Of a stretch of DNA of 64,000 nt, positions 33,288 to 44,007 are shown piece by piece. The stretch covers positions 1,116,001 to 1,180,000 of the forward strand of contig NC_022664.1 of the NCBI RefSeq assembly GCF_000485905.1, read 5' to 3'. The notes under the pieces are model-generated. The model had not been told where the DNA came from. It did not search any database and saw nothing but the letters and a program-made list of their open reading frames with translations. Each line of letters begins with the position of its first letter. Position 1 is the first letter of the stretch. The DNA is from Spiribacter curvatus (GTDB taxonomy: Bacteria; Pseudomonadota; Gammaproteobacteria; Nitrococcales; Nitrococcaceae). Made by a program: the position numbers and the translations under genes.

Positions 33288-35990
33288 GTGAATCTGGGCC
33301 TGATCGTTCTTATGGCACTGTTACCCCTGGTAACGGTTGCCGTTTTCCTTGTCATGCTGCGCTGGCCGGCGAAACATGCCATGCCCCTCGCCTACGGCGT
33401 CGCAGTGGTCGTCGCCCTCGGTTTCTGGGGCACCGATCTGAATATCGTCGCCGGCGCGTCGGTCAACGGCGTTGTCACCGCGCTGAACATTCTGTTCATC
33501 GTCTTTGGCGCCATCCTCCTGCTCTACACCCTGCGTGAGAGCGGTGCGATCAGCGTGATCCAGAAGGGTTTTGAGGACATCTCGCCAGATCGGCGCGTCC
33601 AGGCGATTATCGTCGCCTGGCTGTTCGGGGCATTGATCGAGGGTGCATCCGGGTTCGGTACGCCCGCCGCGATCGCCGCACCGTTACTGGTCGCGCTCGG
33701 TTTCCCGGCCATGGCGGCGGTCGTCTCGGCCATGATCATCCAGTCCACGCCGGTGTCGTTCGGTGCGATCGGTACGCCGATCATCGTCGGCGTCAACGCG
33801 GGGCTGTCCGGCCAGTCGGTCACCGATCGCATGGTCGAAGCCGCGGGAACGCCCTACGCACAGTATCTCGACCAGATCGGCATGCAGGTCGCGATGCTCC
33901 ACGCCCTGGTCGGAGTGTTCATCCCACTGATCATGGTCGGCATGCTCACCCGCTTTTTCGGCGAGAAGCGCTCGTTCATCGAGGGGCTGCGGGCATGGCG
34001 CTTCGCGCTGTTCGCCGGTGTGGTCTTTGTGGTGCCTTACTATGCGGTCGCCGCGCTGCTGGGACCGGAATTTCCAGCGCTGTTCGGCGGCCTGATCGGA
34101 CTGGCCATCGTTATCCCCGCGGCGCGGCGCGGTTGGTTCCTGCCCAGGGACACCTTTGATTTCGAGGCCCGTGAGCACTGGCAGCCAGAGTGGATCAGCA
34201 CGCTGCAGGAAGCGGCCCAGCCAGCGCGGGATGAGAGTCAACCGCTCTCCCAGCTCCAGGCGTGGATGCCCTACATCATTGTCGCTGTCCTGCTGGTGCT
34301 GACCCGCGTCATCCCGCCGGTCACCGATGCACTGCGGGCTGACGCCGTTACGCTATCCATCCCCAACGTCTTTGGCTCCGGCATCACGGCCGCCTCGCAG
34401 CCGCTGTATCTTCCCGGCTTTATCCTGCTGGTGACCTCGCTGATCACCTATTTCCTGCATCAGATGTGGGATCACGGTAGTTATCTGCGGGCCTGGAAGA
34501 CCGCCGGCCGCACGATTGTCTCGGCTGGATCGGCGCTGATCTTTGCGGTGCCGATGGTGCAGGTGTTCATCAACTCCGCGCCTGATGGCCATGACACCGT
34601 GACCGCCATTCAGACGGCACTCGATAATGGTATTGCCCTGGGCACGCTCGATCGGGTGGCGAGCATGCCGGAGATGCTGGCTCAGGGCGTCGCCGCGCTG
34701 ACCGGGCAACTCTGGCCGCTGTTTGCGCCCACCGTCGGCGGACTGGGCGCCTTTCTCGCAGGCAGCAACACCATCAGCAACATGATGTTCTCGTTCTTCC
34801 AGATCTCCACCGCCGAGCAGATCGGTCTGGGCTCGTTCGGCGCGTCGATGGTCGTCTCGCTGCAGGCGGTTGGCGGTGCCGGTGGCAACATGGTCACGGT
34901 CCATAACGTCGTCGCAGCCTCGGCCACCGTCGGCCTCCTCGGCCGGGAAGGCGATGTCATCCGTAAGACGCTGATCCCAATGGCCTATTACATGATCGCT
35001 GCAGGTCTGCTGGGTATGGCGATCATCACCGGTGGCACCAACCTCTGGTATGCCGGATGGCTCGGCTTCCTTGGCGTTGCGCTCGTGTTCATGCGCGCGG
35101 ACATGCCAGGCCTGACAGGGGTACCCACATTGATCGTCAACACGATCCGCGTGGTGGTGGAGGCCGGACGGCTCTGGCAGATCCATAACGCCCTTGGGAG
35201 TGCTGGCGCCCTCGCCTTCTACACACTCTTCTCACTCGCGCCGATCCTGATCTTCGTGATCGCGGGCATCGGCGTTGTACTCGGGCCCGAGGCCGCGGAG
35301 AGCCGCATCGTCGCCCGATTACAGACGTTCATCGGCCCAGAGGCCGCGCAGGCCGCCCGTCAGATTGTCGCCAACACCCGTATTGAGCGCGCTGGCTGGA
35401 TTCCCACCGTCGCTGGACTGGTGGCCATGACGGTGGGAGCGACAGCGGTCTTTGCACAGCTAAAGCGATCATTGAATGCAATCTGGGACGTTACCCACCA
35501 GCCACCCCGTCATGGGCGCATGCTGGAGTTAATCCGCAACCGGTTGCTTTCGCTTCTCATCGTCGGCCTTTTCGGTCTGAGCCTGCTGGTATCACTGATC
35601 TCGACCGTCGTATTGCGCGCGATTGGCCGCTTCGCCTCGGACTGGCTGCCCTTCAACGCGGTACTGCTCTCACAACTCGAGACCACGACCACACTGTTGG
35701 TCATGACCGTCCTGTTCGCCGCCATCTTCCGTATCCTGCCCGACGTCCGGCTTCGCTGGAGCGATGTCCTGCCGGGTGGGTTTCTGACCGCAGTGCTGTT
35801 TATGCCGGGCCGCCAATTGATGGCGAGCTATCTCACGCTCATGGCGCCGGGATCGGCGTACGGGGCCGCCGGCTCGCTGGTTGTACTGCTCCTATGGATT
35901 TATGGATCGGCGCTCATCGTGCTGTTCGGTGCCGCATTGACCCGTGCCATCCACACACAGGCGTGGCGGTCAGATCATTGGCCGGAGTGA
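33288..35990 (+). CDS. fusion of L-lactate permease (LctP family) with YihY/BrkB-type membrane protein
   Basis: 900 aa in one uninterrupted frame. Residues 1-600 are a complete LctP-type permease: [40 protein letters not shown], the long loop, [13 protein letters not shown] and [15 protein letters not shown]. From about residue 605, the sequence is a complete YihY (UPF0761) protein: [39 protein letters not shown], later [20 protein letters not shown]. There is no stop, shift or linker between them, and no ribosome binding site before Met602. Lactate or glycolate uptake is expected from the first half; the second half is of unknown role. It ends 21 bases inside the opposing Hpt gene. Confidence 0.85.
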   Translation: MNLGLIVLMALLPLVTVAVFLVMLRWPAKHAMPLAYGVAVVVALGFWGTDLNIVAGASVNGVVTALNILFIVFGAILLLYTLRESGAISVIQKGFEDISPDRRVQAIIVAWLFGALIEGASGFGTPAAIAAPLLVALGFPAMAAVVSAMIIQSTPVSFGAIGTPIIVGVNAGLSGQSVTDRMVEAAGTPYAQYLDQIGMQVAMLHALVGVFIPLIMVGMLTRFFGEKRSFIEGLRAWRFALFAGVVFVVPYYAVAALLGPEFPALFGGLIGLAIVIPAARRGWFLPRDTFDFEAREHWQPEWISTLQEAAQPARDESQPLSQLQAWMPYIIVAVLLVLTRVIPPVTDALRADAVTLSIPNVFGSGITAASQPLYLPGFILLVTSLITYFLHQMWDHGSYLRAWKTAGRTIVSAGSALIFAVPMVQVFINSAPDGHDTVTAIQTALDNGIALGTLDRVASMPEMLAQGVAALTGQLWPLFAPTVGGLGAFLAGSNTISNMMFSFFQISTAEQIGLGSFGASMVVSLQAVGGAGGNMVTVHNVVAASATVGLLGREGDVIRKTLIPMAYYMIAAGLLGMAIITGGTNLWYAGWLGFLGVALVFMRADMPGLTGVPTLIVNTIRVVVEAGRLWQIHNALGSAGALAFYTLFSLAPILIFVIAGIGVVLGPEAAESRIVARLQTFIGPEAAQAARQIVANTRIERAGWIPTVAGLVAMTVGATAVFAQLKRSLNAIWDVTHQPPRHGRMLELIRNRLLSLLIVGLFGLSLLVSLISTVVLRAIGRFASDWLPFNAVLLSQLETTTTLLVMTVLFAAIFRILPDVRLRWSDVLPGGFLTAVLFMPGRQLMASYLTLMAPGSAYGAAGSLVVLLLWIYGSALIVLFGAALTRAIHTQAWRSDHWPE

Positions 35991-36308
35991 CTCCGCCGCG
36001 GATCGCAGGGCAGCATCGAGCTCGTCAATCAGAGCTTCCTCCAGAGGCCATTGGTCGGCTTTGAGGCGCCGGTCGATAGCGCTCGCCGCAGCCTCGAGGC
36101 GTTTCGCACCGACTGACCCTGCAGATCCCTTGAGGGTGTGTACCTGTCGGGCAACCGGCGCATCCCGGCCATCACGGAGCGCCGCCGGGAGCTCGGCGAA
36201 CTCCTCGGTAATCTGCTGATGGAAGACGGTCAGAACAGCTTCGTAAAGCGCCTCATCGCCCTCGACGCAAGCCAGACCCGCCTCTTTGTCGAAATCATCG
36301 GCATTCAT
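35970..36308 (-). CDS. Hpt-domain phosphotransfer protein
   Basis: 112 aa, a single four-helix histidine phosphotransfer domain. The phospho-accepting His is H57 in [20 protein letters not shown]. It is transcribed opposite to the signalling genes that follow and could be the phosphorelay partner of the two hybrid kinases at 39540 and 42209, which lack an Hpt domain of their own. The start region ([11 protein letters not shown]) is normal for free Hpt proteins. The tail overlaps the permease fusion gene by 21 bases. Confidence 0.88.
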   Translation of the reverse strand: MNADDFDKEAGLACVEGDEALYEAVLTVFHQQITEEFAELPAALRDGRDAPVARQVHTLKGSAGSVGAKRLEAAASAIDRRLKADQWPLEEALIDELDAALRSAAESLRPMI

Positions 36309-36353
36309 GCGTTTACCGTCTACACTGCCCGTGAAAGATGACAGGAATACCCG

Positions 36354-38432
36354 ATGATGGACGCGCAGACAATCCTAATCGTCGACGATGATCCAACAAT
36401 CCGGCTGATGACGTCAGCGGGACTCGGCAAGCAGGGCTATCAGACCGTGCTGGCCACGGATGTGGACACGGCGATCGAACAGGTCATCTCGGCGTCACCG
36501 GACCTGGTTCTTGCAAGCGTCAGTCTGGCCGAGCGTGACGGGTTCGATTTCATCGAAGCGGTCCGCGCTGGTAGTGCGGGGACCGTCAATCAGGATAAGC
36601 CCATCCTCGTATTAACCGCCCTGAGCGACGTCACCTCCATCAACCGGGCGTTCGCCGCCGGCGCCACCGATTTCATCACTAAACCGGTGAACCTCACGAT
36701 CCTCGCCGAGCGGGTCAAGTACTCCCTTGCCGCAGCGGCGCGTGCCACAGCGCTTCGCGATGCACAGATGGAACAGGCCAGTGCCTGTCGGATGGCGCGG
36801 CTCGGTTTCTGGCGACTTGATCTGACGACGTCGGCGCTGAGCTGGTCAGACGGCGCGGAGGCTATCCTCGGATGCGCCCGCCTGCCCGATACGCGCGAAG
36901 CGCTGATCAGCCTGACGGCTGGGCATGATAGCTACCGTCTCGAGGAGGCACTCAACACCGCGGCGGCCGATCACCAGGGCGTTGATGTGGAGATCACGCT
37001 CCACCTTGGCGGGGCCCAGCCAGCCATCATTCGGCTGCAAAGCGAGGTAAGGACCGAGAAATCGACACTGATCGGCGCGTTTCAGGACGTCACCGCACTG
37101 CGTGAGTTCGAGTATCGGGCGTACTACCTGAGCGAGCATGACGAGCTGACCGATCTGCCTCACCGCCGGCTTTTTAAAAGCCTGTTCAACGAACGCGTGG
37201 CGAATGCCGCTTATACGGCCTGGTCGATCACCGTCATCGACATCACCGGGCTTTTTCGGGTCAACGCACTCCTCGGTATTGCGGCCGGCGACCAGGTCGT
37301 CGCTGCATTCGCGCAGCGGCTCAGACAGAGCCTCGGCGCCGATGACCTCATCGCCCGCCTCGAGGCCGACACATTCGCTGTTGCGTCACCGGTCGATGAC
37401 CGGGAACGACTGATGGAGCGCCATCACCAATGGCTCGCGCCGCTCGCACGTTCACACTCAATCGCAGGACAGGAGTTGTTCACTGACTTCTCGGCCGGTG
37501 CCAGTCTCTATCCAGACGATGCCACCGACGCGGACGTGCTCATCCGCAATGCGCAGCTCGCGCAGCAATTCAACCGCGCCCGACGCGACCGACGGCGAGT
37601 GATTCTCTATCAGGACACAGAGGCGTTCGACGACACGGGGCTGCTCGGTCTCGAAAACGATATCCGCAAAGCACTGGCGCATCATCAGTTTTTCCTTGTC
37701 TATCAATTGCAGCAAGCGCTTACCAGCGGCGAGTTCACCGGCGCTGAGGCGCTCCTGCGCTGGCACCACCCTGTCCATGGCATCGTCTCACCCGGTCAGT
37801 TCATTCCGATGCTCGAGGAAAACGGCCTGATCATTGAGGTCGGAGAGTGGGTGATTGAAAGCGTCTGTCGTCAATTGGCGATCTGGCAGCGTGCGGGTGT
37901 AACAGTTGCGATGGGCGTCAACCTCTCGGCGAAGCAGTTCGAACAGGACAATCTCGCTGAGCGAATCATGGAAATCGCCAGTCATCACGGAATTGATCCC
38001 GGCGCGCTCGAACTCGAGATCACTGAGAACATGGCGATGCGCAATCCCAAAGCGGCCCTCCGAGCGCTACAACAGCTTCGGTCCGCCGGATTTCGGTTGG
38101 CCATGGACGATTTCGGGACCGGACAGGCGTCGTATGAGTATCTGCTGCGGTTCCCAATCAATACAATCAAGATCGATCGCATGTTTATCACGTCGGTCGC
38201 GGAAAACCGGCGGAACCGTGCGGTCATTCGATCGATCACTTCCCTTGCGCTAGGGCTTGGCCTTCTGACCATTGCGGAGGGTGTCGAGACCGAACGACAG
38301 CACGACTACCTGGATGCACTGGATGTCGATGAAGTCCAGGGCTTTCTCATCAGTCAGCCTGTGGATGCAGACCACTGCTTCAGTCTGCTTCAGAAAAAAG
38401 CTTCGAGGAGGGGAAATGCGGCTGGCATTTGA
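36354..38432 (+). CDS. REC-sensor-GGDEF(degenerate)-EAL cyclic-di-GMP phosphodiesterase
   Basis: 692 aa. The N-terminal REC domain has the acidic cluster VDDDPT and the Lys of ITKPV, but the phospho-acceptor site reads LVLASVSLAERDG: Ser55 in place of Asp. A PAS-like domain follows (about 150-260). The GGDEF domain is degenerate (RLEADTFAVAS at the catalytic loop). The EAL domain is intact: GAEALLRWHHP, VNLSAKQF, LELEITENM, AMDDFGTGQAS, TIKIDRMF and AEGVETE. It should therefore degrade c-di-GMP without phosphorylation control. The last 17 bases overlap the FIST gene. Confidence 0.9.
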   Translation: MMDAQTILIVDDDPTIRLMTSAGLGKQGYQTVLATDVDTAIEQVISASPDLVLASVSLAERDGFDFIEAVRAGSAGTVNQDKPILVLTALSDVTSINRAFAAGATDFITKPVNLTILAERVKYSLAAAARATALRDAQMEQASACRMARLGFWRLDLTTSALSWSDGAEAILGCARLPDTREALISLTAGHDSYRLEEALNTAAADHQGVDVEITLHLGGAQPAIIRLQSEVRTEKSTLIGAFQDVTALREFEYRAYYLSEHDELTDLPHRRLFKSLFNERVANAAYTAWSITVIDITGLFRVNALLGIAAGDQVVAAFAQRLRQSLGADDLIARLEADTFAVASPVDDRERLMERHHQWLAPLARSHSIAGQELFTDFSAGASLYPDDATDADVLIRNAQLAQQFNRARRDRRRVILYQDTEAFDDTGLLGLENDIRKALAHHQFFLVYQLQQALTSGEFTGAEALLRWHHPVHGIVSPGQFIPMLEENGLIIEVGEWVIESVCRQLAIWQRAGVTVAMGVNLSAKQFEQDNLAERIMEIASHHGIDPGALELEITENMAMRNPKAALRALQQLRSAGFRLAMDDFGTGQASYEYLLRFPINTIKIDRMFITSVAENRRNRAVIRSITSLALGLGLLTIAEGVETERQHDYLDALDVDEVQGFLISQPVDADHCFSLLQKKASRRGNAAGI

Positions 38433-39537
38433 CAGCACCGGCACCGCTGATGGACTGACAGAGGCGGTCCATCGACTCACCGGAAATCCGGAGATCGAGG
38501 CGGCGATTGTTCTGGCGGCGGACGGGAACGTCTGGTCGACGGATGCCGCCAACGCCGCTATCCGCCAGTCACCCCTGCCGCTGGTGGGCGGGGTATTCCC
38601 ACAAATCGCCTACGACAGCGAGAGCCTCGAACGCGGGACACTGCTCATCGGTCTGGAGCACACCCCCGATGTCGGCGTGGTCGAGGCACTGAGCAATCCC
38701 GACACAGCATTTGAGACAGCCATCGGTGAATTCGCCGATCAATGGCCGGAGGACAACGCGGATCGCACCTACTTCGTGGTGGTTGACGGCCTTGCGGCGC
38801 GGATCAGCGACCTGATTGAGGGGCTTTTCTTCAGGCTCGGTCTTGAGCATAACTTCATCGGCGGCGGCGCCGGTTCGTTGAGTCTCGAGCGGCGCCCCTG
38901 CATCATCACACCGGCCGGGCTCCATCAGGATGCGGCCCTGGTCGCCCGTCTGGCGCTACCCAGTTCGATCGGCGTCAGTCATGGCTGGACACCAATCAGC
39001 GACACTTTCACCGTCACCGAGAGCGCCGGCAACACCGTCAAGTCGATTGACTGGGAGCGCGCGGCTGACCTTTATGCGCGGGAGGTCTATGCACACAGTG
39101 CCCAGATCGTCACTGAGGACGATTTCTTCTCGATCGCCAAGTCCTATCCACTCGGTATCGCTCGCTACGGCGCAGAGGTGGTCGTTCGCGATCCGCTGAT
39201 GATGAACGCGGAAGGCAAGCTGGTGTGTGTCGGTGAGGTACCGGCCGGCTGTCGGATCCGGCTGCTCAACGGTGATACCAATACACTCATTCAGGCCGCC
39301 GGCAATGCACGCGACCAGGTCATGCCGCAGGGCAGCACCCGCTCGGGTGCGCACAGCCTGCTTTTTGACTGCATATCACGGGTACTCTTCCTTGACGACG
39401 ATCTGCATCGGGAGCTGAGCGCCGTTGGTGGTGACCGCCCGGTCTGTGGCGCCTTCACCCTTGGCGAAGTCGCTAACAGCGGCCGTGAATACCTCGACTT
39501 CCTCAACAAAAGCATCGTCTTCGCCGTCCTTGAGTAA
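38416..39537 (+). CDS. FIST-domain signal-sensing protein
   Basis: 373 aa with an N-terminal FIST domain (about 20-210; [30 protein letters not shown]) and a C-terminal FIST_C domain ([28 protein letters not shown]). FIST proteins are intracellular sensors thought to bind small molecules such as amino acids and work with kinases or cyclic nucleotide enzymes. GAGGGGAA precedes the ATG at 38416, inside the EAL gene. The hybrid kinase follows after only 2 bases, so sensor and kinase are surely co-translated. Confidence 0.85.
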   Translation: MRLAFDSTGTADGLTEAVHRLTGNPEIEAAIVLAADGNVWSTDAANAAIRQSPLPLVGGVFPQIAYDSESLERGTLLIGLEHTPDVGVVEALSNPDTAFETAIGEFADQWPEDNADRTYFVVVDGLAARISDLIEGLFFRLGLEHNFIGGGAGSLSLERRPCIITPAGLHQDAALVARLALPSSIGVSHGWTPISDTFTVTESAGNTVKSIDWERAADLYAREVYAHSAQIVTEDDFFSIAKSYPLGIARYGAEVVVRDPLMMNAEGKLVCVGEVPAGCRIRLLNGDTNTLIQAAGNARDQVMPQGSTRSGAHSLLFDCISRVLFLDDDLHRELSAVGGDRPVCGAFTLGEVANSGREYLDFLNKSIVFAVLE

Positions 39538-39539
39538 GC

Positions 39540-41678
39540 ATGCGTCACACCGGCGACAGTCATACCAGCCCCATCGCCGAGTCGGATCTCCTCTACGAGA
39601 TCTCAATCGCCATCGGCCAGAGCCTGCAGCTCGATGAGATGCTCACTGAGAGCCTGCGCAAGATGCTGCGGGTGCTCAACTGCGTCAGTGGGTGTGTGCT
39701 TCAGTATACCCGTCAATCGCCGGTCGGCGACGATGGGCCGCCGACCATTCTCTGGCGCTACTCTCTCGCCCTGCCACGTACGCTCACCCGCCAGTCCGAT
39801 TTCCAGTCCCTGATCGACCGGATCGACCTGCCGGCGACAGACAGCGCCCTGGATGTGTTCTACGACGGGCTACCGGCCCGCGTCGGGAATGAATCCGGCG
39901 ACGGGGAAGACTATGTCTTTGGGCTCCCGAATTTCGGCGTCCTTCTGTTGCGCCGCCGCGGGACGGGCTTCACGCATAGTCTTTTCATGTCGCTGGCGCG
40001 GCTGATGGATAAGCTCGCCAACGCGGCCCGCGCCTGCCTCTATGAAAGCGAGCTGCAGCACCAGATCCATCAGGCGGAGGCCGCGAACCGCGCCAAAAGT
40101 CAGTTTCTCGCGAAAATGAGTCACGAGATCCGGACACCGATGAACGGCGTCCTCGGAATGCTCGACCTTCTCTCCGAGACGACCCTTCAGACCTATCAGC
40201 AGCAGTACATTGACCTGGCGCAGAACAGCGCCACACACCTGCTCGAGATCATCAACCTTCTGCTCGATATCTCCAAGATCGAGGCCGGCAAGCTTGAGCT
40301 GCAGCCGACGGTCCGTGATTTTCCCGCCTTCATCGCGCAGATACTCAAGGCACAGACACCAAGGGCGATGAGCAAAGGCGTCCGTCTCTACAGCTCGCTC
40401 GACCCTGAGCTGCCCCGCTATCTCACGCTCGACCCTGTCCGCATGCAGCAGATCCTAGACAACCTGCTCAGCAACGCCGTGAAGTTCACGGACCGAGGGC
40501 ATGTGCAGCTCGAGGCCGAACTCGATCGGGATCCAACCAACAGCCAGCCCGATCGTGGGGTGCAGGTCATCCTGACAGTGACCGATACGGGCGTTGGTAT
40601 CCCCGAGGATCGCCTACCGCATATCTTCGAGACATTCGAGCAGGCGAACAACGCCAGCAATCGCTCGTTCGAGGGCACTGGACTCGGACTGGCCATCACG
40701 CGTCAGCTGGCAAGGTTGATGGGTGGGACTGTGTCCGCCCACAGCCGAGTCGGTGAGGGCACGACGATGCGCGTCGCTGTGCCACTCGCGGCGGCGCCTG
40801 AGACCACAGAAGTACGCCAGCCTCCCCTGCCCCGGACAAAGCAGCAGGTCCTGTATGTCGACGACGACCGCCGTGATCGCGAACTCATGCGGGCGATTCT
40901 GGAAATACTGGGCGTGGATGCGACTGACGCTCAGGATAACGTGCAGGCATCGAAGATACTGCGAGCCAAGGCGACTCAGTCCCGGGCCTTTGACCTGATC
41001 ATACTCGACGCCAGCGTGATCGCCGGTGATCAATCAACCGACCTACACAACCTGATCGAGCGCGCCATGGCGCGAGGCACGCTTGTCCGCCTCGTGACAG
41101 CAGAGTTGAACGCCGATATCGCCACCGAGACCGATCAGCTCGGGCTGCGACGGCCAATCACCAAACCGCTGTCCATTACCGATATCGAAGCGCTGCTGAG
41201 GCAAACCGATCCAAACGATACCGATCACGACCCGTCAGCCTCGCCAATGAGCCAGCGTCTGGCGGGGCTCAAGGCGTTGCTGGTAGAGGATAACGCGGTC
41301 AATCGGATGCTCGCGGAAAAACTACTGGAGCGGAACGCGATCCAGTATGAAGCGGTGACCAACGGTGAGGCAGCACTGGAGCGCTTTCACGCGTGCCGAT
41401 ACGACTTCATCCTGATGGACGTTATGATGCCAGTGATGGATGGTGTGGAGGCAACGCAGCGCATCCGCACCGTGGAACGGGACAACGCACAGGCCCGAAC
41501 CCCGATCATCGCCTTGACCGCCAACGCCATGAACGGCGATCAGACCTACTATGCGGCCAAAGGCATGGAAGGGTATGTCGCCAAACCGCTCAAAGCGGAG
41601 CGATTAAGGGAAGAGATCGATCGTGTCTGCCACGCAGCCACTTCCAAAACGCAACCAGAAGGTTCTGAGAATGAATAA
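39540..41678 (+). CDS. soluble hybrid histidine kinase with two receiver domains
   Basis: 712 aa. An N-terminal GAF-like region (about 15-180), then HisKA with H195 in [17 protein letters not shown], HATPase (N-box [38 protein letters not shown]), first REC with D490 (LIILDAS) and second REC with D627 ([17 protein letters not shown]). No membrane segment is seen. The upstream FIST protein is the likely input; the Hpt protein at 35970 could pass on the phosphate. It overlaps the next gene by 8 bases. Confidence 0.9.
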   Translation: MRHTGDSHTSPIAESDLLYEISIAIGQSLQLDEMLTESLRKMLRVLNCVSGCVLQYTRQSPVGDDGPPTILWRYSLALPRTLTRQSDFQSLIDRIDLPATDSALDVFYDGLPARVGNESGDGEDYVFGLPNFGVLLLRRRGTGFTHSLFMSLARLMDKLANAARACLYESELQHQIHQAEAANRAKSQFLAKMSHEIRTPMNGVLGMLDLLSETTLQTYQQQYIDLAQNSATHLLEIINLLLDISKIEAGKLELQPTVRDFPAFIAQILKAQTPRAMSKGVRLYSSLDPELPRYLTLDPVRMQQILDNLLSNAVKFTDRGHVQLEAELDRDPTNSQPDRGVQVILTVTDTGVGIPEDRLPHIFETFEQANNASNRSFEGTGLGLAITRQLARLMGGTVSAHSRVGEGTTMRVAVPLAAAPETTEVRQPPLPRTKQQVLYVDDDRRDRELMRAILEILGVDATDAQDNVQASKILRAKATQSRAFDLIILDASVIAGDQSTDLHNLIERAMARGTLVRLVTAELNADIATETDQLGLRRPITKPLSITDIEALLRQTDPNDTDHDPSASPMSQRLAGLKALLVEDNAVNRMLAEKLLERNAIQYEAVTNGEAALERFHACRYDFILMDVMMPVMDGVEATQRIRTVERDNAQARTPIIALTANAMNGDQTYYAAKGMEGYVAKPLKAERLREEIDRVCHAATSKTQPEGSENE

Positions 41679-42183
41679 TGACTGGCGCGCAATGGCGATA
41701 GCGCTCGCCCTGATCCTGCTCAGTCTCGGAAGCGGCGCCGCAGGTGCACTGGAGCCACCAACCGGCACGCCAATACTGACCGTCAGCGGCGATATCGGCG
41801 TCACCAATCAGGGGGATCAGGCCGTTTTCGACTATGAGATGCTCGAATCACTCGGGACCCACACCACCCGAACCAGCACACCCTGGCATGACGGCACACA
41901 GACCTTCACCGGCCCCCTCATCCGGTCACTCCTTGACACCGTTGATGCCGAGGGTGAGCGCATCATCGCCAAGGCGCTGAATGATTACGAGTCCGAGATC
42001 CCCATCGAGGATTTCACAACCTATGACGTCATACTGGCGACCCACCAGAACGGGGAGCGGATGAGCGTCAGGGATCGGGGGCCGATCTTCGTCATCTATC
42101 CGTTCGACAGTGATCCGGCGCTCTACCAGGAAACGATCATCTCCCGCTCTGTCTGGCAGGTGAATCGTATTCAGGTGCCCTGA
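41671..42183 (+). CDS. exported molybdopterin-binding-fold protein (sulfite oxidase-like small domain)
   Basis: 170 aa. The signal peptide [20 protein letters not shown], cleavage after GAAGA, is followed by a single domain with the oxidoreductase molybdopterin-binding-fold features: [40 protein letters not shown] and [11 protein letters not shown]. The Cys that binds molybdenum in true sulfite oxidases is not visible, so it is probably a sensor rather than an enzyme. It lies between two hybrid kinases, overlapping the first, and may be the periplasmic input for the second. The start at 41671 has AAGG upstream. Confidence 0.75.
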   Translation: MNNDWRAMAIALALILLSLGSGAAGALEPPTGTPILTVSGDIGVTNQGDQAVFDYEMLESLGTHTTRTSTPWHDGTQTFTGPLIRSLLDTVDAEGERIIAKALNDYESEIPIEDFTTYDVILATHQNGERMSVRDRGPIFVIYPFDSDPALYQETIISRSVWQVNRIQVP

Positions 42184-42208
42184 GGACCCCTAGAGGAGGA
42201 TCACGCGG

Positions 42209-43978
42209 GTGCAGTGGATTCCCGGGCGGGTATCATCGTTTCTGGTCGTGGGGCTGCTTATCCTGGCCTCGATGGGGGCGGGATCGCTTGCGCTACTGAA
42301 ACTCCAGGCACTGGATGATCTACTCATTGAGGATGCGGTCTGGGCGACCTTCCAGCTCGACCGGGAACTCAAGAGCCTGCGGATCGCTCTCCTCGACGCG
42401 ACGCCGGAGACGCTCCCGGAGGTCAGGCTGACTTATGACATCCTCTACAGCCGGATCAGCGTACTCGAATCGGGACAGGTAGCCGAGCTGATCCAGCAGA
42501 TCGAGCTCCGGGACTACAACATTGACGACCTGCTTGCGAGCATCAAGGCGCTGGACGACGATATCCACGGACTGACTGCCGAGACGCTGGGATCGATGCG
42601 GGATCCGATCAATCAGGCATTGGGCGAGATCCAGGCTGGGACCGGCACCCTCGTGGTGGCAACCAATCTGCATTTCGGACGTGAGCGCCAGGAGAACCGG
42701 GAAGCACAGGCGACGCTGATTAGAGCCGTTCTCAGCCTCGCCTCGCTCACCATGGTGGCGGGTCTGTTTCTCATTCGTCAGCTCCGTCAGCAGCAGAAAT
42801 CACTGCGATCCCGCCAGGCGGCGCTGAGCGCATCCAATGACCAGCTCGAACAGGCCCGCCAGGCAGCGGAAGAGGCCAGCCAGGCGAAGACGGACTTCAT
42901 GGCGGTGTTGAGCCATGAGGTTCGCACGCCGCTCAACGGCATTTTCGGCCTCACCAATCTGCTCGAGTATGAAGTGGCCGACACGCCGCGGGCGCGACGC
43001 TACCTCGAGACACTCCGCGCCAGCACCGACGCGGTGTTCACCGTGGTCAACGACATCCTCGACTACTCTCACCTCCAGGCTGGCAAACTCTCCCTCGCAC
43101 CGCGTCCCTTCTCGCTTGATGATTTCCTGCGAACACTCTGCCAGGGGTATGAGTTACAGGCGCGGGAGCGCTCCGCCGCCTTCGAATGCTATATACCGGA
43201 GGCATTGGGGACGGTTGACGCCGATCCCGATCGGTTGCGCCAGGTGCTCATGAACCTGCTGAACAATGCCTTTAAGTTCACCGACAGCGGTCGGGTCACG
43301 CTGAGTGTCGATGCCGAGTCGCAGGATGATGTTCTAGCGATCCGGTTCGATGTCATCGACACCGGTTGCGGGATCAGTGACGAGGCTCAGGCCAGGCTGT
43401 TCCAGCCCTTCTCCCAAGTCGACAAATCACTGACCCGGCGACGTCAGGGATCGGGCCTCGGCCTTGTCATCAGCGAAGAGCTTGTCGAAGCGATGGGCAG
43501 CCGCATCGAGCTCGACAGCCAGCCCGGAAAAGGCAGCCGATTCAGCTTTCGATTAGCGTTACCCCGCACCGACCCCGTTGCCGGATCCAAGCCACCGAGG
43601 TCGGAAAACGCCGATCTCGATGCACGTTTGCTGCTGGTCGAGGACAATCCCGTCAACCAGATGGTGGCCCGCGAGCAGCTGACGCGCATCGGCCATGACG
43701 TCAGTGTTGTGGCGGACGGCGCGCAGGCCCTTGACTATCTCGGTCACGAGCGATTCGACCTGGTTCTCATGGACATGCAGATGCCGGTGATGGACGGCCT
43801 GGAAGCTACACGCCGTCTACGGGCGCGAGGTGAGACGCTGCCGATCCTTGCCATGACCGCCAACGCTACCGCAGAGGATGCGCAGCGCTGTCTCGAGTCG
43901 GGGATGCAGGCGGTCATCAAAAAGCCCGTTGATATCGCCGAGCTGCAAGATAAGATCCAGCGCCATCTAGCCACCTGA
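42209..43978 (+). CDS. membrane-bound hybrid histidine kinase
   Basis: 589 aa. A membrane helix near residues 10-30, a periplasmic helical sensor (30-165), a second helix near 172-190 and a coiled-coil linker; then HisKA with H236 (VLSHEVRTPLNGIFGL), HATPase (QVLMNLLNNAFKFT, DTGCGISDEA, GSGLGLVISEEL) and REC with D522 (LVLMDMQMPVMDG). It uses a GTG start at 42209 after GAGGAGG. The co-transcribed exported molybdopterin-fold protein may be its partner in the periplasm. No Hpt domain is present. Confidence 0.92.
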   Translation: MQWIPGRVSSFLVVGLLILASMGAGSLALLKLQALDDLLIEDAVWATFQLDRELKSLRIALLDATPETLPEVRLTYDILYSRISVLESGQVAELIQQIELRDYNIDDLLASIKALDDDIHGLTAETLGSMRDPINQALGEIQAGTGTLVVATNLHFGRERQENREAQATLIRAVLSLASLTMVAGLFLIRQLRQQQKSLRSRQAALSASNDQLEQARQAAEEASQAKTDFMAVLSHEVRTPLNGIFGLTNLLEYEVADTPRARRYLETLRASTDAVFTVVNDILDYSHLQAGKLSLAPRPFSLDDFLRTLCQGYELQARERSAAFECYIPEALGTVDADPDRLRQVLMNLLNNAFKFTDSGRVTLSVDAESQDDVLAIRFDVIDTGCGISDEAQARLFQPFSQVDKSLTRRRQGSGLGLVISEELVEAMGSRIELDSQPGKGSRFSFRLALPRTDPVAGSKPPRSENADLDARLLLVEDNPVNQMVAREQLTRIGHDVSVVADGAQALDYLGHERFDLVLMDMQMPVMDGLEATRRLRARGETLPILAMTANATAEDAQRCLESGMQAVIKKPVDIAELQDKIQRHLAT

Positions 43979-44007
43979 TCCAGGGATCCCATCGAACGGA
44001 TGACTCA

